Source: Erysipelotrichaceae bacterium (GTDB taxonomy: Bacteria; Bacillota_I; Bacilli_A; Erysipelotrichales; Erysipelotrichaceae). From it: a stretch of 64,000 nucleotides of DNA. The stretch is from NCBI GenBank assembly GCA_017432885.1, contig JAFRIE010000014.1:124001-188000 (forward strand), given 5' to 3'. Position 1 is the stretch's first letter. Each line of letters opens with the position of its first letter. A program made the translations under genes and the position numbers. The notes under the pieces were generated by a model. The model did not search any database, had not been told where the DNA came from, and saw nothing but the letters and a program-made list of their open reading frames with translations. Of this stretch, positions 62,235 to 64,000 are shown piece after piece.

Positions 62235-63692
62235 TTATTTCCTCAAATCGCTGTCTGTTTCATCATCGTTCTTGTTTTCATTATTCTTTAAGGAATCAAT
62301 CATGAATATCGTCATTTCTTTGAGATCCGCATAATAGGCGGCAATAAAGACGGCCATTAGGACACAATAGAAGATGACGGTCAGAATAGTAAATTCATAG
62401 AATGTATTCATATAGGCAAAAATAAGCATCAGCAGCAGGATGAAGGTCATTTTCGGTGTACTGTAATCGACATACTTGTTCCTGTTGGAAAAGTACAGGG
62501 TCAGATAATACTGAACGATCATTGCGGCTGTTACGGCTATGCCAGATCCTTTGATTCCGATCATCGGAATCAGGATCAGGCTTCCGACAGAAAGAACGCC
62601 TAGAGATACAATGATGATCAGCACATTCAGATAGCTTTTTTGGGATATTTCAATCCCACTGGTTACCGTCCAGATCATTGTGTTCAGTATTGGATTAAAA
62701 ACCAGAAACGGGACCAACTGCGCACCGGACCGGTAGGAAGGTCCCAGAAGAAGGCAGATCACATCTTTAAACATCATCGTGTTGATGCCCACGAAAAACA
62801 TCAGGATCGTGATGTATCTGTTTCCCTTCTGGATAAAGGTCATATCGTCCGGATTTTCGGTGTAGTGTTTCGTCTGAATCGGCCGCCAGATCGCCTTAAA
62901 GGCCATCTGAAAGACAGAATAGACACCTACAAGGGAAAATGCCGTTCCATAAATGCCGATCTCGGCATCTGTACAATATTGTTCAATAAACAGTTTATCG
63001 GCTGAATCAAAAAGAGAATAAATCGCAAAATAAATATACATCGGCAAAGAATAACGGAAGATCTCCGTTCTGTTCTTCGGATAGCTGATATCGCTGAATT
63101 TCCAGTATTTTCTGGTAGCAGCCGTTCCAATCAAAGCAGAAATCATCACCGAAAGAGTCGTCAGGAATGCCAGCAGGAAAAACTGACTGTTCTTGAAGCG
63201 GGAGATCAGGGCAATGGCGCCCAGACAGTATACGGCTTTTTTAATGATCGAAGCCATAGAATATATGCTGCTGTCCAGGACGTTCTGAAGCATCTCGTTA
63301 GACATTCTTTCCCAGATCGTAAAGAAAATGCATAAAAACAGCATAACGAAGAGGACCAGCGAATAGTCGATGTTCAGAATGCCGTTGGCAAAAAGAAACA
63401 AGGCGACACAAAAGACTGCAAGCAGACTTATAACCGGTATCAAAAAGCACAGTTTCAGCAGGCTTCGTTTCTCTTCTTCTTTTTCATAACTGAAAAAGAA
63501 TCGTAGCAGGGCTTCATTCAGGCCGAAATAGAACAGAGACGTCAGAATACCGACACGCGTATTAAAAATGGTCAGTTTCCCTGAACTGGCCGGATCGATG
63601 ATCCTTGTCAGGATAGGAGTCGTAAAAAAGCTCAGCAGAATGTTGATCAGTGTTCCTAGTCCGACATTAAGAAAATGCTTCAGTATCTTCAT
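62235..63692 (-). CDS. Wzx-type polysaccharide flippase (MATE/MOP superfamily)
   Basis: This 485-residue protein has about 12-14 helices and the N-terminal KHFLNVGLGTLINILLSFFT typical of lipid-linked oligosaccharide flippases. FRYSLPMYIYFAIYSLFDSADKLF is the conserved mid-region. It would turn undecaprenyl-diphosphate oligosaccharides to the outer face. Its presence beside an ABC exporter (40921-43103) is unusual and suggests two export routes. Five bases separate it from the GDPD-like gene. Confidence 0.93.
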   Translation of the reverse strand: MKILKHFLNVGLGTLINILLSFFTTPILTRIIDPASSGKLTIFNTRVGILTSLFYFGLNEALLRFFFSYEKEEEKRSLLKLCFLIPVISLLAVFCVALFLFANGILNIDYSLVLFVMLFLCIFFTIWERMSNEMLQNVLDSSIYSMASIIKKAVYCLGAIALISRFKNSQFFLLAFLTTLSVMISALIGTAATRKYWKFSDISYPKNRTEIFRYSLPMYIYFAIYSLFDSADKLFIEQYCTDAEIGIYGTAFSLVGVYSVFQMAFKAIWRPIQTKHYTENPDDMTFIQKGNRYITILMFFVGINTMMFKDVICLLLGPSYRSGAQLVPFLVFNPILNTMIWTVTSGIEISQKSYLNVLIIIVSLGVLSVGSLILIPMIGIKGSGIAVTAAMIVQYYLTLYFSNRNKYVDYSTPKMTFILLLMLIFAYMNTFYEFTILTVIFYCVLMAVFIAAYYADLKEMTIFMIDSLKNNENKNDDETDSDLRK

Positions 63693-63712
63693 AATCTCTT
63701 AATAAATAACGA

Positions 63713-64000
63713 TCAGACGTTTTCCGTAAACATGTCTGTATATCTTCGAACCATCCGGATGCCGTATTTTATCTTGCATTCCGGAAGTTCTTCTTTCAGC
63801 AGCTGTTTCACTCTTAGATAAGGCAGGTTCATTCCTCCGGCTTTGAAAATAGCCATTGTTGCCGCGATCCTGGGATTGACTTCCATCAGGATCGGATTGC
63901 CTTCTCTGTCATATCGGAAATCAAAATCGGCGTTTCCGTCCAGTTTCAGCAGTCTCACAACTTCCTTGCAGATCTCGTAAGCCTTCTTCTCCTCAAAAAG
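63713..64000 (-). CDS. ATP-grasp protein, C-terminal fragment at right edge
   Basis: The frame is open from the stop at 63713 to the right edge (95 residues visible). The in-frame GTG at 63958 is internal, since coding continues upstream as LFEEKKAYEICKEV. Visible residues GNADFDFRYDREGNPILMEV and NPRIAAT match the C-terminal metal-binding end of ATP-grasp enzymes of the carbamoyl-phosphate-synthase/PylC-like group (Glu and Asn of EVNPR). The whole enzyme would ligate a carboxylate to an amine, perhaps a sugar substituent. The rest lies outside the window. Confidence 0.85.
   Translation of the reverse strand, partial: LFEEKKAYEICKEVVRLLKLDGNADFDFRYDREGNPILMEVNPRIAATMAIFKAGGMNLPYLRVKQLLKEELPECKIKYGIRMVRRYTDMFTENV

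Noticed and set aside
24000..64000. Horizontal transfer of the glycan locus by a mobile element
   Set aside because: No integrase, transposase, repeat boundary or tRNA was seen; base composition does not shift visibly by eye.

Overview
The window comes from a mid-GC, Gram-positive (Bacillota) chromosome. Signal peptides, LytR-CpsA-Psr and Wzm/Wzt-type envelope genes, AGGAGG-like ribosome sites and the lack of outer-membrane genes support this. The style of the surface proteins (Listeria-Bacteroides repeats, bacterial Ig-like domains, an LCP protein with extra domains) recalls gut Erysipelotrichia, but that placement is an inference. I count 44 protein genes, 43 of them on the minus strand. 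I see no rRNA, tRNA, CRISPR array, insertion sequence or phage gene, and no gene-free gap longer than about 230 bases.

Region 1 (1-23.9 kb) is a surface-protein island. Two tandem paralogous subtilisin-family proteases (one cut by the left edge, one of 2437 residues) share a promoter block and carry a dockerin-like element; the complete one also has a cohesin-like domain. Next is a 2680-residue secreted protein that joins hemoglobin-interacting-domain-like repeats, a BspA-like segment, the C-terminal part of an oligopeptide-binding protein, seven Ig-like domains and a complete MglB-like sugar-binding protein. A near-perfect Fur-box-like element lies just upstream of it. This is the best candidate in the window for an undescribed system. 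A membrane acyltransferase (the only plus-strand gene) and a 640-residue repeat protein ending in a truncated LPVTG signal close the island.

Region 2 (24.0-64.0 kb) is one long cell-envelope glycan locus, read leftward. It holds complete routes to dTDP-L-rhamnose (rmlA, rmlC, rmlB, rmlD) and UDP-N-acetyl-L-fucosamine (capE, capF, capG/wecB). It also has the first two steps beyond RmlB toward a dTDP-3-amino-3,6-dideoxyhexose. A WbaP-like transferase can start the lipid-linked glycan. About nine cytoplasmic glycosyltransferases, two polyprenyl-phosphate glycosyltransferases and two multi-pass GT-C-like membrane proteins could assemble and decorate it. Two exporters are present, a Wzm/Wzt ABC transporter and a Wzx flippase, so either two glycans or two routes are encoded. 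An LCP enzyme would attach the product to peptidoglycan.

Possible decorations come from two LicD proteins with a TagD-like cytidylyltransferase, an LTA-synthase-like sulfatase-fold enzyme with a small membrane partner, two divergent GDPD-like proteins, an MBOAT/SGNH pair and a TupA-like ATP-grasp protein. The ABC permease carries an extra N-terminal extracytoplasmic domain that recurs as a free-standing neighbour and probably again in the DUF2142 protein nearby. Promoters and terminators visible in the few gaps divide the locus into several transcription units.
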